A stretch of DNA of 64,000 nucleotides from the NCBI GenBank assembly GCA_963665265.2, contig OY762224.2:62001-126000 (forward strand). The letters are read 5' to 3'. This document shows positions 53,733-62,592 of the stretch, in pieces (the first letter of the stretch is position 1; every line of letters starts with the position of its first letter). The position numbers and the translations under genes are program-made. The notes beneath the pieces are model-generated. The model saw only the letters and a program-made list of their open reading frames with translations. It searched no databases and was not told the DNA's origin. Source of the DNA: CAXXHQ01 sp963665265. Lineage in GTDB: Bacteria; Planctomycetota; Planctomycetia; Pirellulales; Thermoguttaceae.

Positions 53733-53817
53733 TTTGCGATAATCGCGACGACGTCGCCGGACTCGTTCCGGCGTTTTCCTCGCCGTTTTTCCAAACCGAT
53801 AGACCGGATGCCTCGAA

Positions 53818-54477
53818 ATGGCCGAAAGTAAAGACCTACGCGCTGAAGACGCCCAGACCGCGGCGAAGCTCGCTCCCGACGCGAGCGTCGAGCATATCGC
53901 CGACGTTTACGCGCAAGCGTTCATCGGCGCGGCGGACGCGGCCGCCAAGTCGAAGGACTTGCTCGCCGAGTTCGATTCGTTCGTTTTCGACGTGTTGGAT
54001 CGACTCCCGAAATTGGAGGCGATTCTTAACTCGGCCCTCGTGTCCGAGGAGGAGCGGTCTTCGCTGTTGGATAAGGCGTTGGGAAAACAAGCGACGCCCG
54101 CCTTCCTGAATTTTCTAAAAGTGGTTTCTAAACACGGACGATCGGATTGCCTTCGGGCGATTCATCGTCAAACGCACGCGATCGACGACGAACGCAATCG
54201 TCGGGTTCCCGTGCGGCTGACCACGGCCGTATCCGTCGGCCCCGAGAGCGTCGCGAAAATCGTCGCGGAGCTGAAAACCTCGTTGGGCGGCGATCCGATC
54301 GTGGAAGTGGAGACGGATCCCGCGCTGATCGGCGGGGCCGTTTTGCGGATCGGCGATACGGTGTACGACGGTTCGATCGCCAATCAACTTAAACAACTCC
54401 GTCAACAGATGACGGCCAGGAGCGCCCATGAAATTCAAAGCCGACGAGATCGTTTCCGTTATACAGCAGGAAATTGA
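53818..54477 (+). CDS. atpH: ATP synthase F1 subunit delta
   Basis: This 219-residue delta (OSCP-type) subunit has a helical N-domain beginning VEHIADVYAQAFIGAA, with the conserved block FLNFLKVVSKHGR near residue 100, and a C-terminal part PALIGGAVLRIGDTVYDGSIANQLKQLRQQM typical of the family end. It joins the b stalk to the top of F1. It overlaps atpA by 50 bases, so its last 16 or so residues are encoded over the atpA start. The length is slightly above the usual 180. Confidence 0.92.
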   Translation: MAESKDLRAEDAQTAAKLAPDASVEHIADVYAQAFIGAADAAAKSKDLLAEFDSFVFDVLDRLPKLEAILNSALVSEEERSSLLDKALGKQATPAFLNFLKVVSKHGRSDCLRAIHRQTHAIDDERNRRVPVRLTTAVSVGPESVAKIVAELKTSLGGDPIVEVETDPALIGGAVLRIGDTVYDGSIANQLKQLRQQMTARSAHEIQSRRDRFRYTAGN

Positions 54478-55963
54478 GCAGTTTGAGTCCCGCATCGACG
54501 TGCGCGAAGTAGGTCGCGTGGTCGAGGTCGGCGACGGCATTGCGCGCGTGTACGGTTTGTCCGGCGTAATGTCCGGCGAGATGGTCGAGTTCCCCGGCGG
54601 AACCACCGGATTGGCCTTCAATCTGGAAGAGAATTCCGTGGGCGTGATCATTCTCGGCGATTACCTGAAAATCCAAGAAGGCGACGAAGTCCGAAGCACC
54701 GGCAAGTTGCTCTCGGTTCCGGTCGGCGAGGCCGTCCTCGGCCGCGTCTTGGACCCGTTGGGCAATCCCATCGACGGCGGCGGTCCGCTCACCACTTCCG
54801 AGTCTCGTCCGGTCGAAACCCCGGCGCCGGGCATCGCCGCCCGTCAGTCCGTCAAGCAGCCGTTGCAGACCGGCATCAAATCCATCGACGCGATGACGCC
54901 GATCGGACGCGGCCAGCGCGAATTGATCATCGGCGACCGCAAGACCGGCAAGACGGCGATCTGCATCGACACGATCATCAATCAAAAGGGAACCGGCGTT
55001 AAGTGCTTCTACGTCGCGGTCGGCCAAAAAGAATCGACCGTGGCGGGCATCATCGAAACGCTTCGCAAGTACGGCGCTATGGAGTACACGACGGTCGTCG
55101 TGGCCGGCGCCAGCGATCCCGCCCCGCTGCAATACATCGCCCCGTACGCCGGATGCGCGATGGCCGAATATTTCATGTACAAAGGCGAACACGCCTTGGT
55201 CATCTACGACGACTTGTCGAAACAAGCCGTCGCCTATCGCCAACTCTCGTTGTTGATGCGACGTCCGCCCGGACGCGAGGCCTACCCCGGCGATATTTTC
55301 TATTGCCACAGCCGCTTGCTCGAACGCGCCGCCAAGTTGAGCGACGAGTTGGGCGGCGGATCGCTCACCGCTCTTCCGATCGTCGAAACGCTGGAAGGCG
55401 AAGTCTCGGCCTATATTCCGACGAACGTGATTTCCATCACCGACGGTCAGATTTACTTGCAGCCCGACTTGTTCTTCGCCGGTCAACGCCCCGCCATGAA
55501 CGTCGGTATTTCCGTCTCCCGCGTGGGCGGCGCCGCCCAAGTCCCGGCCATGAAGAAGGTGGCCGGCGGTTTGCGATTGGACTTGGCCGCCTTCCGCGAA
55601 CTCGAGGCGTTCGCCCAATTGGGAACCGACCTCGACGCCGCGACGCAATCGCGACTCGATCGCGGTTACCGCATGAACGAGTTGCTCAAGCAAGGCCTCT
55701 ACAAGCCGATGCACGTGACCGATCAAATCCTCAGCATCTACGCCGGCACCCGCGGATTCCTCGATAAGGTTCCGACGAAAGAAGTGCACGCCTGGGAAGA
55801 GGGCTTCCTTACGTTCGTTCACGAACAAAAGAAGGCGCTGTGGCAGAAGATCACCGACACCCGCAAGCTCGAAGACGATACGGCCAAGGAGATCGAAGCC
55901 GCGATCGCCGAGTACCAGAAGGAATTCGCCGCAAAAAGCGGAAAACAAACCGTCACTGCGTAA
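54428..55963 (+). CDS. atpA: ATP synthase F1 subunit alpha
   Basis: This 511-residue protein binds nucleotide at the regulatory sites of F1. It has the P loop GDRKTGKT, DDLSKQAVAYRQLSLLMRRPPGREA, and the alpha signature near PAMNVGISVSRVGG. AGGAG seven bases before the ATG supports the start, which lies inside the end of atpH. A long minus-strand open frame across it is only a codon-bias shadow. Confidence 0.98.
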   Translation: MKFKADEIVSVIQQEIEQFESRIDVREVGRVVEVGDGIARVYGLSGVMSGEMVEFPGGTTGLAFNLEENSVGVIILGDYLKIQEGDEVRSTGKLLSVPVGEAVLGRVLDPLGNPIDGGGPLTTSESRPVETPAPGIAARQSVKQPLQTGIKSIDAMTPIGRGQRELIIGDRKTGKTAICIDTIINQKGTGVKCFYVAVGQKESTVAGIIETLRKYGAMEYTTVVVAGASDPAPLQYIAPYAGCAMAEYFMYKGEHALVIYDDLSKQAVAYRQLSLLMRRPPGREAYPGDIFYCHSRLLERAAKLSDELGGGSLTALPIVETLEGEVSAYIPTNVISITDGQIYLQPDLFFAGQRPAMNVGISVSRVGGAAQVPAMKKVAGGLRLDLAAFRELEAFAQLGTDLDAATQSRLDRGYRMNELLKQGLYKPMHVTDQILSIYAGTRGFLDKVPTKEVHAWEEGFLTFVHEQKKALWQKITDTRKLEDDTAKEIEAAIAEYQKEFAAKSGKQTVTA

Positions 55964-56041
55964 CGCAGAATATCGCAAATCGGCAATTGCGAATTGGTAA
56001 TTGCATTTAAATAAATAACCTCCTAGTCCCCGGCGCCTGAC

Positions 56042-56920
56042 ATGGCCAAAGCAAGAGCTTTAGATAAACGCCGCAAGTCGATCAAGAACATCTGCAAGAT
56101 TACTCGCACGATGGAATTGATCTCTCGCGCGCAATTCAAACGCGCAATGGATCGCGCTTCGGCGGCCACGGCCTACACCAAGCGAATCACGAAGTTGGTC
56201 TCCGATCTGGCGCGCAGCGGCCTGGAAGTATCGCACCCGTTGCTCGCCGGTCGCGCCGAAACCAAAAACGCGGCGATCCTGGTCCTAACGGCCAATCGCG
56301 GCTTGTGCGGCGGATACAACTCGAGCGTCCTTCGCCTCGCCTTCGCGCAATTGAACGATTTAAAAAAATCGATTCCCAACGTTCGTCTGGAAGTCTCCGG
56401 CAAGCGGGGCATCTCGGCCTTCCGCTTCCGCGGCATTCAGCCCGACGAACGCTACACCCACTTCGAGGACAAGCCGACCTTCGACGAGGTCGACGTGCTC
56501 GCTCGCCGCTACTTGGAAGAGTACGAGGCGGGTAAGCTCGATCGCTTGGACGTCATCTATACGAAATTCGAAAGCTCCAGCCGACAGCGAGCGGTAATCG
56601 AAACGCTGCTCCCGCTCGGCCAATTGGAAGGCGCCGAGCCGACCGAAGGGAGCGGAGAGACGCAGTACGATTTCCTTCCTTCGGCCGCGAGCCTATTGGA
56701 CGAAGTCGTGCCGATCAGCTTCAAGGTGAAGTTGTTCAAGTGCTTCCTCGACGCCGCGGTCAGCGAGCAAATCGCCCGCATGGTTTCGATGAAAGCGGCC
56801 ACGGAAAACGCCGAGTCGATGATTTCGATGCTGTCGATGTCGTACAACCGCGCTCGCCAAGGCCAAATCACCGGCGAACTACTAGAGATCATCGGCGGCG
56901 CCGAAGCCCTCAACGGCTAA
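56042..56920 (+). CDS. atpG: ATP synthase F1 subunit gamma
   Basis: This 292-residue rotor subunit has a coiled-coil N-terminus (LDKRRKSIKNICKITRTMELIS), the conserved ILVLTANRGLCGGYNSS near residue 78, and a C-terminal coil SMKAATENAESMISMLSMSYNRARQGQITGELLEIIGGAEAL. It turns with the c-ring inside the alpha/beta hexamer. It lies 78 bases after atpA. Confidence 0.97.
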   Translation: MAKARALDKRRKSIKNICKITRTMELISRAQFKRAMDRASAATAYTKRITKLVSDLARSGLEVSHPLLAGRAETKNAAILVLTANRGLCGGYNSSVLRLAFAQLNDLKKSIPNVRLEVSGKRGISAFRFRGIQPDERYTHFEDKPTFDEVDVLARRYLEEYEAGKLDRLDVIYTKFESSSRQRAVIETLLPLGQLEGAEPTEGSGETQYDFLPSAASLLDEVVPISFKVKLFKCFLDAAVSEQIARMVSMKAATENAESMISMLSMSYNRARQGQITGELLEIIGGAEALNG

Positions 56921-56996
56921 ACGCCCGCCCTTGCGAACGAAACATTCCTAATTGCGATTTGAAAAGATCGCGACCTATTTTTCCAAATAAAAAACC

Positions 56997-58466
56997 ATGT
57001 CCACCGTCGCCAGCAAATCCGTCACGGACAAGAAAAACATCGGCTTGGTCTCCCAGGTCATCGGCTCCACGTTCGACGTGCAGTTCCCCGAGGGAAGCCT
57101 TCCCGCGATTTACAACGCGGTGAAGATCGACGCCGAGCAAAAGGGAATCAAGATTCACCTTACCGGCGAAGTGCAACAGCACTTGGGCGGCGGACGCGTT
57201 CGCTGCGTCGCATTGGGCAACACCGACGGCCTGGTCCGCGGCATGGAATGCCTCGACACCGGCTCTCCCGTCCGCGTGCCGGTCGGCAAAGCGACCCTGG
57301 GCCGCGTCTTCAATCTGCTCGGCGAACCGGTCGATAACCGCGGCGACGTGAAGGCCGACGATTATTGGCCCATCCACCGCGAAGCTCCCGAGGTCACCGA
57401 CCTTTCGACCAAAACCGAAGTGTTCGAGACGGGCATCAAGGTCATCGACCTTCTCACCCCGTTCGTTCGCGGCGGTAAGGCCGGTCTGTTCGGCGGCGCC
57501 GGATTGGGCAAAACGGTCATCCTCACCGAGTTGATCGCTCGTATCGCCAGCGCCCACGGCGGCGCCTCGGTCTTCGCCGGCGTCGGCGAACGAACCCGCG
57601 AAGGAAACGACCTCTGGCGCGAAATGCAAGAATCGAAAATCGGCAACACCGGCCGCGACGTCCTTTCGCAAACGTGCATGGTCTTCGGACAAATGAACGA
57701 GCCGCCGGGATCCCGTCTCCGCGTCGCCCTCTCGGCCCTCACCATGGCCGAGTACTTCCGCGACTCGACCGGCTCCGACGTGCTCCTCTTCGTCGATAAC
57801 ATCTTCCGTTTCTCGCAAGCGGGAAGCGAAGTGTCGGCCTTGCTCGGCCGCATGCCCTCGGCCGTGGGTTATCAACCCACGTTGGCCACCGAAATGGGCC
57901 AGTTGCAAGAGCGCATCGCTTCGACGAGCAAGGGCGCCATCACCTCGGTGCAAGCCGTCTACGTTCCCGCCGACGACCCGACCGACCCCGCGCCCGCCAC
58001 GGCGTTCGGCCAGTTGGACGCGTTCATTTACCTGGAACGCGCGATCAGCGAAAAAGGCATTTACCCGGCCGTCGATCCGTTGGCTTCGTCGAGCCGCGTT
58101 CTCGATCCGCAATACGTCGGCGATCGTCACTACGCCATCGCCCGACGCGTGCAGATGACGCTGCAACGTTACCGCGAACTGCAAGACATCATCGCCATCT
58201 TGGGCGTCGACGAATTGGCCGAAGCCGACAAGTTGGTCGTCCATCGCGCCCGCCGCATGGAGCGATTCCTCTCGCAGCCGTTCTTAGTCGCCGAAGCGTT
58301 CACCGGCAAGCCCGGCGAAATCACGCCGCTGGCCGAAACGATTCGCAGCTTTGAAGAAATCGCCGACGGCAAGTGGGATCACCTGCCCGAGCAGGCGTTC
58401 ATGTATGTCGGAGCGATCGAGCAAGCCGACGAGCAAGCAAAGAAAATGGCCGCCGCCGTGAAGTAG
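56997..58466 (+). CDS. atpD: ATP synthase F1 subunit beta
   Basis: This 489-residue catalytic subunit has the P loop GGAGLGKT, the catalytic-Glu block VFAGVGERTREGNDLW, LLFVDNIFRFSQAGSEVSALLGRMPSAVGYQPTL, and a C-terminal DELAEADKLVVHRARRMERFLSQPF, the DELSEED-type lever. It is followed after 112 bases by atpC; that gap holds a CCCCTACGCCC repeat stretch. Confidence 0.98.
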   Translation: MSTVASKSVTDKKNIGLVSQVIGSTFDVQFPEGSLPAIYNAVKIDAEQKGIKIHLTGEVQQHLGGGRVRCVALGNTDGLVRGMECLDTGSPVRVPVGKATLGRVFNLLGEPVDNRGDVKADDYWPIHREAPEVTDLSTKTEVFETGIKVIDLLTPFVRGGKAGLFGGAGLGKTVILTELIARIASAHGGASVFAGVGERTREGNDLWREMQESKIGNTGRDVLSQTCMVFGQMNEPPGSRLRVALSALTMAEYFRDSTGSDVLLFVDNIFRFSQAGSEVSALLGRMPSAVGYQPTLATEMGQLQERIASTSKGAITSVQAVYVPADDPTDPAPATAFGQLDAFIYLERAISEKGIYPAVDPLASSSRVLDPQYVGDRHYAIARRVQMTLQRYRELQDIIAILGVDELAEADKLVVHRARRMERFLSQPFLVAEAFTGKPGEITPLAETIRSFEEIADGKWDHLPEQAFMYVGAIEQADEQAKKMAAAVK

Positions 58467-58473
58467 CGCCTGT

Positions 58474-58500
58474 CCCCTACGCCCTACCCCCTATCCCCTG
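58474..58500 (-). repeat. GTAGGG-type short repeat between atpD and atpC
   Basis: On the minus strand it reads as GGGGATAGGGGGTAGGGCG followed by TAGGGG, the same phrase found at several gene ends here. Confidence 0.55.
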
Positions 58501-58578
58501 ATTCGCCTCGAACGCCGATAAGCTTAACGCGGTCGAAACGCCGCGAAGGCTGAAAACAGTCGCATCGGAATTAAAAAA

Positions 58579-58971
58579 ATGCAATGCATCGTCGTCACGC
58601 CTGAATGCACGGTTCGCGATGAACCGGCCGAATTCGTCGCCGTCACGCTGTTCGACGGAGAGATCGGCATCGCGCCCGGCCATGCGCCGCTGTTGGGTCG
58701 GCTCGGTTACGGCGAAATGCGGATTAAGAACGGCGAAAAGACCGCTCGATTCTACGTGGAAGGCGGTTTCGTCGAAGCGTTGAACGACGTGGTGACCGTT
58801 TTGGCCGGCCGCGTCGTTCCCGCCGAGAAATTAGACTCGGCCGTGGCTCGCGAACAACTCGCCGCCTCCCTGGAAAAACCGTCGAAGACGCCGGAATTGG
58901 CCGTCATTCGCGACCGCGCCGTGGCGATCAGCCGCGCACAAGTCCGCGTCGCCGAGAAGAGCGGACGATAA
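58579..58971 (+). CDS. atpC: ATP synthase F1 subunit epsilon
   Basis: This 130-residue protein has the N-terminal beta-sandwich (CIVVTPECTVRDEPAEFVAVTLFDGEIGIAPGHAPLLGRLGYGE) and a C-terminal helical part that can act as rotation brake. It is the last gene of the operon and is followed by a strong terminator. Confidence 0.95.
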   Translation: MQCIVVTPECTVRDEPAEFVAVTLFDGEIGIAPGHAPLLGRLGYGEMRIKNGEKTARFYVEGGFVEALNDVVTVLAGRVVPAEKLDSAVAREQLAASLEKPSKTPELAVIRDRAVAISRAQVRVAEKSGR

Positions 58972-59005
58972 ATCCGTTTTCCGCCGAATACGTTTCATTA
59001 AGCAT

Positions 59006-59041
59006 GAGCCTGCCCCCACAAAGGACGCAGGCTCTTTTTTT
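59006..59041 (+). terminator. Rho-independent terminator of the atp operon
   Basis: GAGCCTGC (59006-59013) pairs with GCAGGCTC (59027-59034), followed by seven T (59035-59041). Confidence 0.9.
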
Positions 59042-59176
59042 GCGCGCCAAGAGGACAGGAGTTCCAGCCTCTTCGGTTTCTCGCATACAGGACAGACCGA
59101 CTCAAAAAACCGTCGATCCCCCCGCCCTACGAAAGGCCAGCCATTGGCCTCGGGTGAGATTACATACTACTATCGG

Positions 59177-59587
59177 TCATTTAGTAATATTAATAAGGAT
59201 AAGATCAAACACAAAACACGAGAGAATGATCGATACGATAGACAAGAATACAGTTCTGAGAACACCCCTCTCCATCCAGTTTATATTCCTAGGGACATTA
59301 AGAATCAATACGGCGAGCAGAGACGCCACATATAGAACAACGACTATGCAAAACGCCAACAACAAAAGGCCAATATCATCTCCCGGGCCGCGACCGACAT
59401 GCTTATGTGGACGAAACGCATCATAAAGGACGTAAGCGACGGCGTTAGCTGCCATTGCTGAAAAGACAGTGATCCCAAGCGCCGTTGGAATCCAAACCCA
59501 TAAATAGTAGTCGGTCCGACGCATTTTTCGGAGCATCCAAGCCAGCATAACTAAAAAAACAATCGCCAAAAAAATAATAAGCTTCAT
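59177..59587 (-). CDS. Small membrane protein of unknown function
   Basis: This 136-residue protein has four predicted spans (MKLIIFLAIVFLVMLAWML; WIPTALGITVFSAMAANAVAYV; IGLLLLAFCIVVVLYVASLL; TVFLSIVSIILSCFVFDLIL), separated by short charged loops. It is markedly more A/T-rich than the surrounding genes and so may be a recent arrival. I do not recognise a family and no neighbour suggests a role. Confidence 0.6.
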   Translation of the reverse strand: MKLIIFLAIVFLVMLAWMLRKMRRTDYYLWVWIPTALGITVFSAMAANAVAYVLYDAFRPHKHVGRGPGDDIGLLLLAFCIVVVLYVASLLAVLILNVPRNINWMERGVLRTVFLSIVSIILSCFVFDLILINITK

Positions 59588-59946
59588 AGACGTTTAACCG
59601 CCGTTCCCGAAAGCAATTAAGCAAAACAAAAGGCTTCGCCGCAGTCTTCCAAGGTATTTACCAAGAAAGCTGCAGTTTAAATATCATACTCATTATCTTC
59701 GCAATTAACCGGCTAAACTATAGCTGGTTGCTTGTACATTATTTTCGCCTGGTCTAAAGACAATTCATATCTGACATTAAACCAGAGTGAGAGGGGGCAG
59801 ATACTTTAGGATGATAAAGAAGTTTTGCATGAATTCGCGTTGATCTTTCCATATGTCGGCGCTCGCCGCAACGCCCGACGCGGAACAGAATCGAAACCGT
59901 TCCTATAGCGCACAGCTTCACGCCCCTATGCCCTATGCCCTATGCC
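59588..59946. other. A/T-rich intergenic region without a visible gene
   Basis: Nothing coding is seen in these 359 bases. The right end carries three tandem CCCTATG units (59926-59946), which read as GGGCATAGGGCATAGGGC-type repeats on the minus strand directly after the argS stop. Confidence 0.5.
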
Positions 59947-61746
59947 CTACATTTTCTCCACGACGTTGATGCCCAATAATTCCAAGCCTTTTTGGATGGT
60001 GCGGGCCGTGAGATCGCAAAGCAAGAGACGGCTATTGCGAAGCTCGTCCGATTCGGCTCGAAGCACGTGGCAGTTCTCGAAGAACGTCGAATAGCGGTTG
60101 GCCAAGTCGAAGAGATAGGCCGTCAATTGGTTCGGGCGGTAATCGACGACCGTTAAGTCCAACGCCTCCGAAAATCGCAAGATTTCCAAGGCCAGCGCCC
60201 GTTCGGCCGGCGCTTCCAAGGTGATTTTGGCGCCGCTTAAGCGTAACGCCTCGGCGTCGAAACCGCCCCGGGCGAAGATGCTGCGGACTCGTGCGTAGGC
60301 GTATTGCATGTACGTGGCCGTGTTCCCGTTCATCGCCAGCATCTTGTCGTAGCTGAAAACGTAGTCGCTCGTTCGATTTTGCGAAAGGTCGGCGTATTTC
60401 AACGCGCCGATGCCGACGATTTCGGCGATCTCGTTGCGGCGTTCGGCGGAAATTTCCGGACCGTTGGGCTTCGCGTCGTCGTTGGCCGAGACGATCTCGC
60501 CGGCGCGGCGGACCGCTTCGTCCAAGAGACTTTCCAGTCCGACGGTGTCGCCCGAACGCGTTTTGAACGGTCGGTTATCGTCGCCCAAGACCGTGCCGAA
60601 GCTGACGTGTTGCAGTTCGACGTTTTCGTAGCCGAGCAATTTCGCGGCGGCGAAAAGATGCTTGAAGTGCAGCCCTTGCCGATGATCGACGACGTAGAGA
60701 ATCGCGTCGGGCTTCCACTCGTCCATGCGGTAGCGGATCGTGGCCAAGTCGGTCGTGGCGTAAAGAAACGCGCCGTCCTGCTTGCGAACGATCATCGGCG
60801 TTTCCTCGCCTTCGAAGAAGACGCAAACGGCGCCGTCGCTTTCGCGAGCGATTCCCTTTTTCTCCAACTCCTCGACGACCGAGGCAAGTCGATCTTCGTA
60901 AAAGCTTTCGCCCAACGTGTAGTCGAAAGTGACGTTTAAGCGTTTGTAGACGCGGCTGATTTCGTCTTGGCAGGCCGGCAAAAATTCTTCCCACAAGCGG
61001 CGGTTCTCGGCGTCGCCCGCGTGAAGCTTGGCCGTCTCTAATTGGGCGGCCGTATTGATCGCCGGATGCGCGGCCGAGAGAGCGGCCAATTCGGCGTCGG
61101 CAATCGACTCGCCCTTCGCGGCTTGATCCTGCGCGTCCATGATCTTGCGAACGAGCTTGTAGAGCCGAGCGAGCTCGAGGACGGGATTCTCGCGGTAGGC
61201 TTTTTCGTCGAGAAAATTCTTATAGCCGTACAAGATCATGCCGAACTGGGTCCCCCAGTCGCCGATATGGTTGTCGCTAATGGCGCGATGACCGAGAAAG
61301 CGGAGCGTGCGGCAAAGCGCGTCGCCGATGACGGTCGAACGAATGTGTCCTACGTGCATGGGCTTGGCGACGTTGGGGGCCGAGTAATCGACGACGTAGG
61401 TCTTCGGCGTTGCGACCGAAGCGACGCCAATGCGCGAATCGGCGACGGCCTCCGTCGTCAAAGCAACGAGTTTTTCGGCGCTGATGCGAAGATTGACGAA
61501 GCCGGGACCGGCGATCTCCGGCGTTTCGCAAATGCCGGCGAGATCGAGCCGAGCGATGATCTCGGCGGCGACGTCGCGCGGCTTCTTGCCGAGTTTCTTC
61601 GCCAACGGCATCGCCATGTTCGCTTGATAGTCGCCGAACTTCGGGTCTTGACTGCGACGAATCAGGTCGAGGTACTGCTCCGGCTCTTCGACGTAGCCGA
61701 CGAGCGCGGCAAGAAAACGCGATTTCAATTCAGCGAGAATGCTCAT
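59947..61746 (-). CDS. argS: Arginyl-tRNA synthetase
   Basis: This class I synthetase of about 599 residues charges tRNA-Arg. The N-terminal Arg-S domain is at about 1-90. The HIGH-type motif is HVGHIRST in SAPNVAKPMHVGHIRSTVIG, and the degenerate KMSKS region is KTRSGDTVGLESLLDEA, normal for many ArgRS. The anticodon-binding DALR domain ends RTIQKGLELLGINVVEKM. The ATG at 61746 is chosen because family homology begins at MSILAEL; 19 codons are open further up. The TAG stop begins a GTAGGGCATAGGG repeat. Confidence 0.96.
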   Translation of the reverse strand: MSILAELKSRFLAALVGYVEEPEQYLDLIRRSQDPKFGDYQANMAMPLAKKLGKKPRDVAAEIIARLDLAGICETPEIAGPGFVNLRISAEKLVALTTEAVADSRIGVASVATPKTYVVDYSAPNVAKPMHVGHIRSTVIGDALCRTLRFLGHRAISDNHIGDWGTQFGMILYGYKNFLDEKAYRENPVLELARLYKLVRKIMDAQDQAAKGESIADAELAALSAAHPAINTAAQLETAKLHAGDAENRRLWEEFLPACQDEISRVYKRLNVTFDYTLGESFYEDRLASVVEELEKKGIARESDGAVCVFFEGEETPMIVRKQDGAFLYATTDLATIRYRMDEWKPDAILYVVDHRQGLHFKHLFAAAKLLGYENVELQHVSFGTVLGDDNRPFKTRSGDTVGLESLLDEAVRRAGEIVSANDDAKPNGPEISAERRNEIAEIVGIGALKYADLSQNRTSDYVFSYDKMLAMNGNTATYMQYAYARVRSIFARGGFDAEALRLSGAKITLEAPAERALALEILRFSEALDLTVVDYRPNQLTAYLFDLANRYSTFFENCHVLRAESDELRNSRLLLCDLTARTIQKGLELLGINVVEKM

Positions 61747-61819
61747 GGCGGGAATCGACGAAATAAGGAGATCGTACGGAAGGAAAGATCGCGCGGCGAG
61801 CAATCGCCTAGCGGCGAAA

Positions 61820-62230
61820 CTACTTCGGCTTCACCGCTCGCGAACCGAACGGAACGCGCTTGGCATGCCCCCAAAGGTTTTCTAGGTCGTAGTAGGCGCG
61901 AGTCTCCGGCTCGAAGAGATGAACGACCAAATCGCCGTAATCGAGCAGCGTCCAACGGCTTTCGTCGTGCCCTTCCATGCCGAGGCGGCGTTCGCCGAGC
62001 TCGCGTTTGAAAGTGACGGCGATTTCTTCGGCCATGGCGTGAAGCTGCCGACGGCTCGTTCCGCTGGCGATCACGAAGAAGTCGAACATGCTGGTCTGAT
62101 CGCGCATGTCGAGAATGACAATGTCGGTTCCGCGGTTCTCGTCGGCAATTTCAGCGGCCTTAATCGCACGCTCTAACCCGGTAAGGGACGGTTTGGTTTC
62201 AGTCGAACGGCGAATCAATTCGGAACTCAC
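61820..62230 (-). CDS. rsfS: Ribosomal silencing factor RsfS
   Basis: This 136-residue RsfS/Iojap protein binds the large ribosomal subunit (L14) and blocks subunit joining in starvation. Visible are GTDIVILDMRDQTSMFDFFVIASG and the C-terminal ESRWTLLDYGDLVVHLFEPETRAYYDLENLWG. The start is GTG with AGAGG five bases upstream. argS follows 73 bases downstream on the same strand, so they probably share a transcript. Confidence 0.95.
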   Translation of the reverse strand: MSSELIRRSTETKPSLTGLERAIKAAEIADENRGTDIVILDMRDQTSMFDFFVIASGTSRRQLHAMAEEIAVTFKRELGERRLGMEGHDESRWTLLDYGDLVVHLFEPETRAYYDLENLWGHAKRVPFGSRAVKPK

Positions 62231-62592
62231 GGGAACCTCTCGTCGGGGGTACGGATATTTTCAACAAGTCCATTGTAATCAAAGAGATCGGACCGCGGCA
62301 GTAGGTTCTTGGCCCAGGGCGGCCAAACGCCCCCCTTCATGTGCGGAGGAGTTGCCTCACATCGATGATCGCTTTTCAACTAATATATCGAAACGAATCA
62401 GATAAATATTGCAGCGCAACTACTTACGCCGCAAGACAATAAAGCATCCCTCACCGCATAATTAACAAACCGGGATGCTGCCGAGGATGCTCCGGCAACC
62501 CTCCCCGCCACCGCCGTCGGAAGCCAATAAGTTGCCCCTAACCATAGAATACGAACGGGAAAATACCTTCATCTCAAACAACGAGGTCGAAA
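62231..62592. other. Divergent intergenic region with folded segment
   Basis: These 362 bases separate rsfS (minus) from the peroxiredoxin (plus). No gene is seen. A segment at 62443-62545 can fold and is described separately. Another dyad, TTGGCC/GGCCAA on the minus strand, lies near 62310-62327. Confidence 0.5.
62443..62545 (+). ncRNA. Candidate structured leader RNA upstream of the peroxiredoxin
   Basis: AGCATCCC (62443-62450) pairs with GGGATGCT (62472-62479). GCCGAG pairs with CTCCGGC at 62480-62496 with one bulge. The strand then runs GGCAACCCTCCCCGCCACC and a GTCGG that could pair back to CCGA. The CCGAGGA and CCGGCAACC pieces recall SAH/SAM-type riboswitch cores, but the match is incomplete and the downstream gene is not a methionine-cycle gene, so no class is assigned. 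Confidence 0.25.

Noticed and set aside
54389..55978. Minus-strand open frame of 529 codons across atpA
   Set aside because: It mirrors the strongly biased codons of atpA, has no family features and no ribosome binding site; the plus-strand gene is certain.
56910..58244. Minus-strand open frame of 444 codons across atpD
   Set aside because: It is the same codon-bias shadow effect over a certain atpD gene.
60542..60580. Missing KMSKS motif in ArgS taken as a defect
   Set aside because: Many arginyl-tRNA synthetases have a degenerate KMSKS loop; the sequence here is family-typical.
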